Source: Orobanche coerulescens
Taxonomy: Eukaryota > Streptophyta > Magnoliopsida > Lamiales > Orobanchaceae
Reading direction: 5' to 3'
DNA length: 64,000 bases
Assembly: GCA_033398695.1 (NCBI GenBank)
Contig: CM065804.1
Coordinates: 39,261,501 to 39,325,500 of the forward strand
Both the position numbers and the translations under genes were made by a program. Positions 55,581 to 64,000 of this stretch are shown in pieces (positions within the stretch are counted from its first letter, which is position 1; the number at the start of each line of letters is the position of its first letter). The notes below the pieces were generated by a model. That model made no database searches. It was not told the origin of the DNA and was given only the letters and a program-made list of their open reading frames with translations.

Positions 55581-56643
55581 CTAGTCAAAGTCGGCAACAT
55601 CCATATGTTGGTCTTTGTCGCAATGGTGAGAGGAGGGATCTCGATCTGGATCTCAATATGGTTCACCTCCGTATTCTCATTGTCTACTTCCATGTAATTC
55701 GACTCTTGAGCCAAATATTGTTTATAGTGCTTGTAGTAAGCTTGGATGTTCTTTGGCGCTTTGCAATTGCGGTAAGTATGCTTCTTCGATCCGCAAGTAT
55801 AGCAATTCCGGCCTTCCTTTGGAGTGGTTCCATTCCGTGGCGGGAGGCGGCCCACGTGGTTGGGTTCCACTAGGTCCGTGGCGAGCCACCTTGCCTCTTC
55901 CACACGTTGGAGCAGCGACCTCGTCTTTTCCCTTGCTTGCTCGAGTCATGCATCCGTGGTGCTTGCAAAAGCGAGTAGCGTTGCCTTTTCTATTTTGTCG
56001 TGGTGCTTTCTGTGGTGCTTTGATTTTCTTCCGAATCGGCCGTGCACCTGGGTGCGCATTGCTATTGAGAATAATCTCATGGTGCCTTTCTTTTTTCGCG
56101 AGGTGGGAGATAAGGTCACTAAAGTTCTTAATTCTCCCTTCCTCATAGGCAACACGCAGCTGATGAGAAATTACACTTGCTCCCACGGGAAACGTGTTAA
56201 GAGTCTTCTCGATCAAATCTTGATCAGACTTCTTGACACCACAAAAACCAAGATCAGCGCGAAGATCGAGGACAGCTTGATTATAGGCTTCCACATTCGC
56301 ATAATCCAAAATCGGATTTGCTCCCACCGAAGTTGCGGTTCGGGAAGCGCGATCATGCACATTATTAAATCGTTGTTCGAGTGTGTCCCATAGTTCTTTA
56401 GGGGTTTGTAAGTTCATATAACACTTTTTCAACAACGGATGTATATGTCTACGCAAGTACATCAGTGCATTAGCCTTGGTTTCCTCGCTCGGTTCTTGAG
56501 CGTTAGGCTCGTTAGAGGAAAGATGGTGGTAGTAAATCTCTTACCGCGAACGCCAAGCGAACGTCCGAGACCCACCTATGGTACTCCTTACCGGCATGGT
56601 CAAGGATGTCGAACTCCGGATGAACATTGGAGCTTTGTGCCAT
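55581..56643 (-). pseudogene. gag: Copia-Q gag
   Basis: Starts MAQSSNVHPEFDILDHAGKEYHRWV at 56643 on the minus strand. After a frame break near 56470 a 246-codon frame (from 56462) covers the UBN2 domain: MYLRRHIHPLLKKCYMNLQTPKELWDTLEQRFNNVHD, ILDYANVEAYNQAVLDLRADLGFCG, DLIEKTLNTFPVGASVISHQLRVAYEEGRI. A further shift leads to the zinc knuckle CYTCGSKKHTYRNC (55790-55830) and YYKHYKQYLAQESNYMEVDNENTEVNHIE. The stop is TAG at 55581-55583 in the corrected frame. Colinear with Copia-P gag at 5925-6948. Confidence 0.85.
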
Positions 56644-57618
56644 CTACAAGATATAAACAAGAGGAAGTTAGTCTTGTTGGATTTTCGTGACAATGTAAAC
56701 GGTCACAATCGATGCTTTTAAAAGCGTGTAACATAAGCATTACTCGATTTACTTCCCTTAATTGTTGTTTAGTAAAGTCGACAAAAAACGGCGATATCGG
56801 ATCACACCCCGGATACGTGGTGTATGCAACAACCACAAGTATCGACTTTTCAACAATTCCGTGACTCCCCAGACCGTCATACGATTTTCTTCGACACGCG
56901 AGAATACCGACTTCTCTCGCGGTCTCATCCACCGCAAAGTAGCGTGGGAGATAAAGAACCCAAAACCCGTGTCCCCAAAAGAAAAATTCCCAAAAAAGGA
57001 GAGAATTGAAAAGGGACAAGTCAGATAGTTACCTCGATTATAAAATTGGGTACGTGCCGAATCTGTCTTGTGCTTCGATCTACCGGTTGGTACTCGATGC
57101 GACGACGTGAAACCGGAGGCGCAATTTTGACGGCTTCCGAAGATAAGTTGATGTTCGGGTTTTGGTCGAGAGTCGGGCCCAGGTCGGACTAAATTTGGGC
57201 CGGGGCTGGTCGGCGGCGGTCCGCGGCGGTCCTTGGCAGCGGCGGCGGTGGCGGAGGCGGCGGTCTTTGGCGGCGACGGTTGTCTTTGGCGCGGTTGGTG
57301 GCGTGATCCGCGCTCTGGGCGGCGCGGTCCGGCGACGGAGGCGGTCAGTGGCGGTGGTCCGTTGCGGAGTCTTTGGACGTCCGGTGGCGGGCAATGCGTT
57401 GGCCAGCGGAGCGAGTCAGCGAGGCTGGAGCGGCGGGCGTGAGCTTGGTAGTCGGCGAGGCTGAGGCTATGTGTGAGCTGGATCGAGCAAGCCAGCGGCG
57501 CGGATCTGGCGGCAGCCGTGAGCGGCGGCGGCGGGCGCGGTGGCCGGCGGAGCGGGCGGCGGAGCTCGGTGAGGGTTGGCGATTTTTTTTTTTTCGTTCG
57601 AGCTACGTGCTGATAACG
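56644..57618 (-). other. Copia-Q leader and PBS
   Basis: The PBS complement CGTGCTGATAACGTG lies at 57606-57620. The leader is GC-rich (57130-57580, GGCGGCGG words), which throws off long plus-strand frames (57162-57464 and others) that are not genes. 56644-57040 is plain non-coding sequence. Confidence 0.6.
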
Positions 57619-57849
57619 TGTTTGAGGAGAAAAGTAAAGACAGCAATCAATTGTATTGATAACAATGAATAGAGGGGCCTTTATATAGGCTTTACAAAGA
57701 GAGTCTTTCCATACATAGGATTCCTAGTTAAGGTAAGACATCTAACAGTATCCAACTACTTATGGAAGAGTCTAGAACCTACCATAACTCTTATCCCCCT
57801 ACAACTAGTATTAGGTAAGACACCAATACGGGAAGGATTTCCCGGAACA
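57619..57849 (-). repeat. Copia-Q 5' LTR
   Basis: 231 bases, identical by eye to 50538-50768. Right flank AAAAA. Confidence 0.93.
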
Positions 57850-57978
57850 AAAAAAACATATAAACTTCTCTAAAAGGCATTTAAATTCTGCCATCTGCTC
57901 ATTCAACCGTCTGCCCCAACATTACGTACAAAACACGTAGATATTCAACCAAAGACCGTGCATCGCACGGTTTGTTCG

Positions 57979-59871
57979 TAAACTCAGTTTAGGGTCTTAG
58001 TTAAGTATTCCAATTGGTTTGGATGGAATTGAATTTGAGTTGGTCCTATTTTTGAATTTTATGAGACAATATGTCAAAACTGTGGTTGCAGAATTTGATT
58101 TCAGTCGTGGTTTATGATTTTTTTTTCATGTTCAAACCATCAGGAATTAGGGGCTCTCCTTTTATAGGGGTAATATCTGGGTTATGTGTGACTTCTTGGA
58201 ATTTTTGTGTATTTTTCTAAAGTGTTGAAATGGGTTAGTTAAAGGCAAACTTTCTGTGTGTATCTGCAGATCCAAATCTGGGTATGTTATCATAAAATGA
58301 TTTTTTAAAAGGAGTTAAACCTAATAATAAAATCTGAAAAAATTTAAGTAGACTCTTAAGATGTGTATACTTTTGTGATATTTTTTTTGAATTTTAATTT
58401 GGGCTTCTGGTATACTTAGTAAATTCGTTTATTGGGATAAAGTTTATTATAAAAACCAGTTAATTAAAAAGTGTATGTAACTCATGTGTTTTATGTACTA
58501 AATGGAGTGTTTGGTGTCATATTCAATGTTCTTATATTATTTGTGTCATTTTTATGTCTTTGGATTCATATGTGAGCTAACTTAATCTAATTGTTAACCT
58601 CGAACCGTAAAGACTTAACTAATGTTTATGAAACCCTAAAATGACTTGTATTAAATTTTACCCTAAACTTACTAAATGTGAAAACTTGCTAAATATGGAA
58701 ACCTGCTAATTTTGGAAACTTGCTAAAATTAGAAAGTTACTAAATATGGAAAGTTACCAAAAATGGAAAGAAGCACTAATATGTAATGAGAACAACATCA
58801 ATGAGTAAACAATTTATAAAACAAGCTATTAATGAGTACTATTACATCATGTATAGATTTCTGAAGAGGAGTGTGATCCATCATTTGATTCTTTCCATTA
58901 TCAACCTTTCATTTGTTAAGGTACAGATATTCTGACCTTATTATTAAGGTTTCCTTGATATTGACAACCTAGAGATTTATGAACCTTTGATATGAACATT
59001 CACTTTGAAACTTGGACATGAACCTTCATTATGAACCTTTGTTATTTAAACCTTAGATTTGAACCTATGAACCCTTGGTGTAACTATGATGGCTCTTATT
59101 ATGTATTTTGTATCTATATCACTAGTCATGGGAGTTCCATATCCGTATCATTGATGCACCAATGGTATGACTCCAGGGTGGTCGAGTGATGTTTCATCCC
59201 GTCCCTTTTTATTATATATTATGGCCACTATGATTATGATTTTCTGCAGGGGCGTATGGATGCATCCTAAATTTGATTTGTATCTGTATCTGTATCTGTA
59301 TCTGATATATTTGGTGACTGGTGTTGTGTGCAATACACGCCTTTCACATTTTTGGGAGCTGATCACTCTACTGGTTATGAAGATTGAAGATCATGTTATG
59401 ATATGAGCCAGGGTTATTTTGATTCTGTTTATGCAGGCCACTGCATAGATTCCTGTTACTTAGCCTACACACATGTTTCGCTTACTACAAATTATGCCTA
59501 ATTATGCTATCCCATTATTACTCTAAATGAACTCCATTTTTATATATCTGTTCTGTATTGCTATATCTGTTCACTGGGCTTTTTAGCTCAGCCGCATTTC
59601 TTTTCTCCACGGCAGGTTATTTAAGCGAAGCTGGGGCTATCCTTGGGCTGAGAGTAGGAGCTAGAGTGGACTTGCCTAGATATTTCACCTTGTTTAGATT
59701 CTGTTTATGTTTTCTTTCACTTTGGTCTATGGAACTTATGTATCGAGCAAGTCATGTTGACTTATTTTTCCTTTGATATTTATTTAAGAATTCCGCTTGC
59801 GTTTATTTATGTATGTTCTGATATGCCACCATAATGTGATACTTCTACCCTTGTTGGGTTGGGGTGTTACA
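57979..59871 (+). repeat. Gyp-E 5' LTR, second part
   Basis: Resumes with TAAACTCAGTTT and matches 63807-64000 (CCAATTGGTTTGGATGGAATT onward), then runs on beyond what the right LTR shows. AATTAGAAAGTTACTAAATATGGAAAG-type words repeat near 58660-58760. A short TCTGTATCTGTATCTGTATC run lies at 59282-59303. Ends GGGGTGTTACA. Confidence 0.85.
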
Positions 59872-59875
59872 AATT

Positions 59876-59889
59876 ATGGTATCAGAGCC
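59876..59889 (+). promoter_or_regulatory. Gyp-E primer binding site
   Basis: ATGGTATCAGAGCC, an exact initiator-Met tRNA type PBS a few bases after the LTR. Confidence 0.85.
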
Positions 59890-60019
59890 TAGGTTTGACC
59901 TGTAGAGCTTAGGCTATGACCTGTGAGGATTTGGGTAGACATTAGGTTTCCTGCTGCGTATTTTTCTTTTCGTACTTCATCTTTATTTGATCTTGCAAAT
60001 CGTTTTGATAATTGTTCAG

Positions 60020-61823
60020 ATGGTGAAAACGCGCCGCAACGGACAAGATGATGGGGATGAGGAAATCCCTAACTTGGAGGCCATGGTTGCAACTGCTCTT
60101 GCTAACCTATTCCCGGGCCTTACTACTAATGAGATGATGATGCGGATTATTAGTGATATCCGTAATGGGGCCGGTTCTTCTGGAGGGAGTGGTGGAGATG
60201 GACAAACCACTGGTATACATACATGGCACGAGCAGTTCGGTAAACTTAAACCCCTCTCATTTAGTTCTGTTGCCACCCCTACGGAGGCAGAGGACTGGAT
60301 AACTCACATGGAGAATCTGTTTGAGGTATTGGGATGTGGGGATGAATTTAAGACTAGATTGGCTACATTTAAACTGGAGGGAGATGCGCTTAACTGGTGG
60401 AAGGCGCATAAACAGGCCAAAGGAGGAGAGCCCTATGCTATTAATTATACCTGGACTGAATTCTGCAACACTTTTTACCAGCGGTATTTTCCTTTAACGG
60501 AGCAGCAGAGGTTCGAGAGGGAGTATAACTCTATTTACTAGTTTGAGAATGAGAACTCGTGGGAGTATATGCAGCAATTTTTGAGGTTGGCTAGTTTTGT
60601 GGGGCCGATTGCTGGGGATGCTCGCCGTCAGGCAAAGCATTTCAAATGGGGGTTGAAGAAGTGGGTCTTGGATCGTCTTCTCAACAATGACTATGCGGAT
60701 GTGTCTGCAGTTAACGACACAGCTTGTAATATTGAGATCTTTCATGAGGGGAGTTGTTACAATAAGCGGAACTGTGATGGTGATCGTATTCAGTCGAGGA
60801 GTCATGGTGGCGATCACAGGGGATGGACAGACAAGAGCTATGAGTCGAGGGGTCAGACAGACCGGGGTTATGACCAGAGGAGTCAGTTAGGTAGGAGATA
60901 TAATCAGAGGTAGGGGTGGTTCGGTATGGTATACCGAAAATTTTCATCCATACCATATACCGTACCGAATTTTTGGTATGATAAATATCATACCGTTAAC
61001 ATACCGAAATTCTCGGTATACCGATTTTCGGTATACCAAAAATTTCGGTATGACCTATTTACATACCGTTATTGTACCGTAATATCGGTATACCGAAATC
61101 AAGCCGGTATACCGTTCATTTTTCGGTATATCGAAACTTCTGCGGTATACCGAAAATTTTAAGATATATCAAAAAAATTCAACATACTATACAGAGTTTG
61201 GTATACTGAAAATTTTCGATATACCAACAAATTTTCGGTATATCGAAAATTTTCAGTACATGTCGAAAAAATTTTCGTGTACCGAAAATTTTCGGTATAC
61301 CTCGGTATATCGAAAATTTCAAAATCTCATACCGTTATCATACCCAAAATACCGGTAACGGTATCATACCGTACCGAAAAAATCAGTATACCGAAAATTT
61401 TGATATTTTCGATATTTTTTGATACGATATTTTCGGTATTTTGATATTTTCGGTATTTTTCCCAGCCCTAATCAGAGGCGACAGGAGCCGAGAGGATAGG
61501 ACCAAAGGTCTACTGCTATATCTGGGTATGACCGACAACATAACTACAACAACAATGATCGGAAGTCATAGAGGGATGAAGACCGGACCCAACAACTCAA
61601 CCATATATCAAGACCTTCAGACCAAGAGCAGAGACAAGACCAAACTAGAGAACCATCTTGTGTCACATGTGGGAAACTTCACACAGGGAGACCATGCTAT
61701 AAGGCTTCCAGAGCATGTTACAGATGCGGATCCATAGAACATAGGGTTCGGGACTGCCCAGGGCGGATGAGCAGTAGAGGTGAAGATAGGCCAGCTCAGA
61801 CAAGGGACCAAACTAGTCACTAG
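60020..61823 (+). pseudogene. gag: Gyp-E gag, with three TAG stops and a MITE inside
   Basis: Starts MVKTRRNGQDDGDEEIPNLEAMVATALANLFPG. The capsid domain reads TWHEQFGKLKPLSFSSVATPTEAEDWITHMENLFEVLGCGDEFKTRLATFKLEGDALNWWKAHK, FCNTFYQRYFPLTEQQRFEREY. TAG at 60539-60541 interrupts it, and the same frame then continues FENENSWEYMQQFLRLASFVG to RRYNQR at 60910. After the MITE the frame continues (RQEPRG, TAG, DQ). Two cysteine motifs, CVTCGKLHTGRPCYK and CYRCGSIEHRVRDCPGR, lie near 61657-61760. Final TAG at 61821-61823. All three internal stops are one C-to-T step from CAG. Confidence 0.85.
60911..61470. mobile_element. hAT-type foldback MITE with GGTATACC repeats
   Basis: 560 bases, TAGGGGTGG to CCAGCCCTA (imperfect terminal inverted repeats), with an 8-bp duplication ATCAGAGG at 60903-60910 and 61471-61478, the length typical of hAT. 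The interior is built of CGGTATACCGAAAATTTTCGGTATACC-like words on both strands, so it folds on itself many times. It cuts the Gyp-E gag between capsid and zinc knuckles. No transposase. Confidence 0.85.
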
Positions 61824-62838
61824 TTTCCTTTATTTCCTTTCCTTTTGATTCAGATGTTTGACGTTTATTTCCTTCCTATGATACACTGGTGTGGTGTTTT
61901 GTTCGAATAAGATCCTGGAACGATTAATGTTCTCTATTAATAATTTTCCATTCAGTATAAATTCTACGTATGTCGGATGATTGTTTTGTTATGAGAATTT
62001 TGACGAATTACGGAAGACCTGATGCTATTGACGAAGTGCTTCATTTTGATGATACTTACTAGGTCCCGTTACGTTTAGTATAAGTTCTGTTTCTCTGATT
62101 TCGTTCTGTTAATGATGATTGATTCGGGCCAACCCTAGGATGTAGAAGGACTGTTAGGTGGTTGATAGGTTGCTTATTCACGACTTGAGATAAAGTATGA
62201 CCATCATGAAGGTATACTCATATGATGCTAGTATTATGACGCATAGCTAACGTGATAATACTTACGTCATATGACGTACCCTCATTGTGTTCATAGGATA
62301 TTTCGAGGAGTACCTTGGATTGGAGATTATCTGTGATTAGTGAGACTTCAGGTTCATTCTACCTATGCGTTTAATCTTCCTTCGTCGTTATACGACTTGA
62401 TACGTTTGGATACTCGACTTGCGTTTGTTGACCTTTGTGCTTCTGATAAGAATCTTAGGTTCCGTTGTAGAGCTTTCTACCGTTTGATTTTATCTACCAA
62501 TCTATTTTCTGTCTGTATGTATTCCATGTGGAAGTACACCTATTTCCTGCTACATGTACGTTTCACATCCGTTGAATCTGTTTCACTATGATCTACTATG
62601 AGTAAAGATATGAGATTTTAAATTATGGGAAACAAGATCTATCTATTCAAGAGAATACCTGGGAAGGGTTATATAGAGGACGAGACTGTTTGAGAAACTA
62701 TTCCGTTGTGAAGATTCTTTTGGAAGAACCTCTCCGAGCGTGAGGCTAATTATCGTCATTTCTTTTGTAATTTCTACGTCTCCGTCGAACCTTCGCGACT
62801 CCAATTTTTGAGGACGATTTTTTTTTGAGGGAAAGAGT
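61824..62838 (+). other. Gyp-E region between gag and 3' LTR
   Basis: About 1 kb with no protease, RT or integrase motif in any frame. TCATATGATG/CATATGACG words recur near 62218-62280. It ends with the polypurine tract GAGGGAAAGAG at 62827-62837. Probably a relic of deleted pol or a spacer as in other gag-only elements. Confidence 0.6.
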
Positions 62839-64000
62839 TGTAAAACCCTAAAATTTCAATAATCTGAAATGACCATTTTACCCCTCTAATTTTTGAATTT
62901 TGAGAACATATAAAAGCATACAAATGATTATTATTTGATTATAACCTAAGATAAATTAAAAACCTAAGTTACCTAATTAAATAAAAACTAATTAGACTTT
63001 ACATTATAATTAAATGTTACAAAATAAAGTTTCCTAATCTATGTTACACTAAACCAAACCTAATGTGTCTATTATCCCTTAAATTTCGGCCAAAACATAA
63101 ACAGGAAATGAGAACAAGATATTTGGAAAGTTTACACATGATTATCTTTGATTGATTTCTCTAAACCGATCCATAAATCATACCCAATATACAAAACGCG
63201 TATTCCCCTTATCCCTCCCATAATATACAGATTTTTCCTTCACATAAATCACACACATATTCTCTCCTATACTCTCTCAATTATACGGCATAGAACAAGG
63301 AAGAAGAGAGGCAAAAACTTTGGTGGTTTGGTTATTGTCGCGACAAAGGAAGAACGAGAAAGAAAAGGGTTTTGATTCGATTTTGCTTTGATTCGTTGGT
63401 CCGATTCTTGTCACGTTTTTCATCCTCTATTCGGTATGATCTTTGTGGTTTTAATTCACTTTTCTAGTCCTTAGTTCGTGTGTTAAAATCTACACTAAAC
63501 ACCCATGTTAATCGGCCAAGTAATTAGTCTCTCAATTTGTGATTTTATGTGAATTTGTATGTGTTATATGGAGTTTATTGTTATGAATCTTGAATAATTT
63601 ATCTGAGGGGTTTGATTTTGTGTTTTTGATGAAGTATTTTCTGTAAATATTGTGTATATTAATCATATAATTAAGTGGGTTAAAAATAATTTGATGATTA
63701 GGGTTTAAATTAATTTATTGATTTGGACAGCTTTGATAGTCGAATATGTATGCATCACCAAACGAATTCTATTAATGTTTAATTCGGTATTTTTGTTTGT
63801 AAACTCAGTTTCCAATTGGTTTGGATGGAATTGAATTTGATTTGGTCCTATTTTTGAATTTTATGAGACGATATGTCAAAACTGTGGTTGCAGAATTTGA
63901 TTTCAGTCGTGGTTTATGATTTTTTTCATGTTCTAACCATAAGGAGTTAGGAGCTCCCCTTTTAGAGGGGTAATATTTGGGTTATGGGTATGTTTGGATG
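62839..64000 (+). repeat. Gyp-E 3' LTR, truncated by window end
   Basis: 1162 bases seen. Uninterrupted here, so it shows what the 5' LTR read before the Helitron-like insertion: GAATTCTATTAATG, GTTTGTAAACTCAG. Its differences from the left copy are a few percent. Confidence 0.92.

Larger units (their letters stand above)
50538..57849 (-). mobile_element. Copia-Q: Ty1/copia retrotransposon inserted in the Helitron
   Basis: 231-bp LTRs that appear identical, flanked by AAAAA on both sides (50533-50537 and 57850-57854). Minus-strand order: LTR, PBS, GC-rich leader, gag, protease, integrase, RT, RNase H, one 3' module, LTR. Coding matches Copia-P in many stretches (for example MSIGIDVEHPVPHVH and MGPQRRL-IYV-YESP). 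Identical LTRs indicate very recent insertion, yet pol is broken in many places, a contradiction discussed in the findings. Confidence 0.92.
50162..57978. mobile_element. Helitron-like insertion carrying Copia-Q
   Basis: Inserted in the Gyp-E LTR after GAA with a TCTATACTATATAATA start, a 5' end typical of plant Helitrons. Near the right end the hairpin CCGTGCATCGCACGG (about 57958) lies about ten bases before the LTR resumes, as Helitron 3' hairpins do. A clear CTRR terminus is not seen, and about 30 bases of LTR are missing at the right junction, so the end is deleted or rearranged. A second hairpin-like word, CGATGCATCGCACGGG, at 50418 suggests two Helitron ends side by side. No Rep/helicase coding; non-autonomous. 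Confidence 0.55.
49234..64000 (+). mobile_element. Gyp-E: gag-only Ty3/gypsy element with about 2.8-kb LTRs (runs off window)
   Basis: 5' LTR starts TGTAAAACCC at 49234 and ends GTGTTACA at 59871. It is split by about 7.8 kb of Helitron-like DNA and Copia-Q, giving about 2.8 kb of LTR. A PBS (ATGGTATCAGAGCC) follows at 59876-59889. The interior is under 3 kb and carries gag but no protease, RT, RNase H or integrase. The 3' LTR starts at 62839 after GAGGGAAAGAG and continues past the window, so the right TSD cannot be seen. Non-autonomous by content. Confidence 0.88.

Noticed and set aside
55824..56393. 189-codon plus-strand frame
   Set aside because: Exact antisense of the Copia-Q gag, which matches a known family on the minus strand.
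57162..57464. Arg/Gly-rich 100-codon frame on the plus strand
   Set aside because: Antisense to the GC-rich leader of Copia-Q and made of GGCGGCGG words.
59876..59889. tRNA-like sequence (TGGTATCAGAGCC)
   Set aside because: It is a primer binding site; no tRNA cloverleaf surrounds it. The same holds at 14204, 31905 and 39513.

Overview
The window looks like plant nuclear DNA from a transposon-dense, probably heterochromatic region. The evidence is Ty1/copia and Ty3/gypsy chromovirus LTR retrotransposons nested inside one another, tRNA-primed PBS sites (TGGTATCAGAGC type), a Stowaway MITE, a hAT-type MITE and a Helitron-like insert. I see no convincing host gene, tRNA or rRNA. Species and family cannot be named from the sequence. 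Element names used below (Tat-G, Copia-P, Copia-M, Copia-Q, Gyp-A to Gyp-E) are mine.

Layout. 1-152 is unclassified flank. Tat-G (about 153-4529) is a gag-only Ty3/gypsy element with 590-bp LTRs, and its right end lies in the 5' LTR of Copia-P (4530-23224, + strand). Copia-P is split inside reverse transcriptase by Gyp-A (10008-21634), a 2.04-kb solo LTR in minus orientation with target-site duplication (TSD) GCTTA. Gyp-A is itself split by Gyp-B (11837-21418, +, TSD CCGGG), a chromovirus with 2.36-kb LTRs. 23225-24010 is a small island with a Stowaway MITE and diverged tandem repeats. Copia-M (24011-29450, -, TSD TTTTT) has 152-bp LTRs that differ at one base, yet its interior is almost non-coding and full of small hairpins. 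A foldback MITE (29598-48756) is split by Gyp-C (29662-48647, +, TSD TGGAC). Gyp-C is split in its gag by Gyp-D (32246-41874, -, TSD TCCCA), the best preserved element. Gyp-E (49234 to beyond 64000, +) has about 2.8-kb LTRs and only a gag. Its 5' LTR is split by a Helitron-like insert (about 50162-57978) that holds Copia-Q (50538-57849, -, TSD AAAAA, LTRs identical by eye). Its gag is split by a 560-bp hAT-type foldback MITE.

How the parts work. Autonomous-type coding (gag zinc knuckles, aspartic protease, RT, RNase H, integrase, chromodomain) is present in Gyp-B, Gyp-C and Gyp-D and in Copia-P and Copia-Q, but every copy carries stops or frameshifts. Tat-G, Gyp-E and Copia-M lack usable pol and would have to be mobilised in trans.

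Most notable signals: (1) Copia-M carries dozens of perfect short hairpins, many sharing a CTTCNGG core but with different stems. (2) A repeated module before the 3' LTR of all three copia elements has a conserved loop and a stem that changes in a compensating way (seven copies). (3) Gyp-A, B, C and D each have an array of 12-bp palindromes directly upstream of a TATA-like box, with a different palindrome in Gyp-A, and share three further boxes: an exact 12-mer in tandem repeats, a GCTAACCCC hairpin and a terminal hairpin. (4) Paralogous copies differ mainly at CAG/CTG sites, which looks like CHG-linked consensus error and warns against reading all frameshifts as biology.
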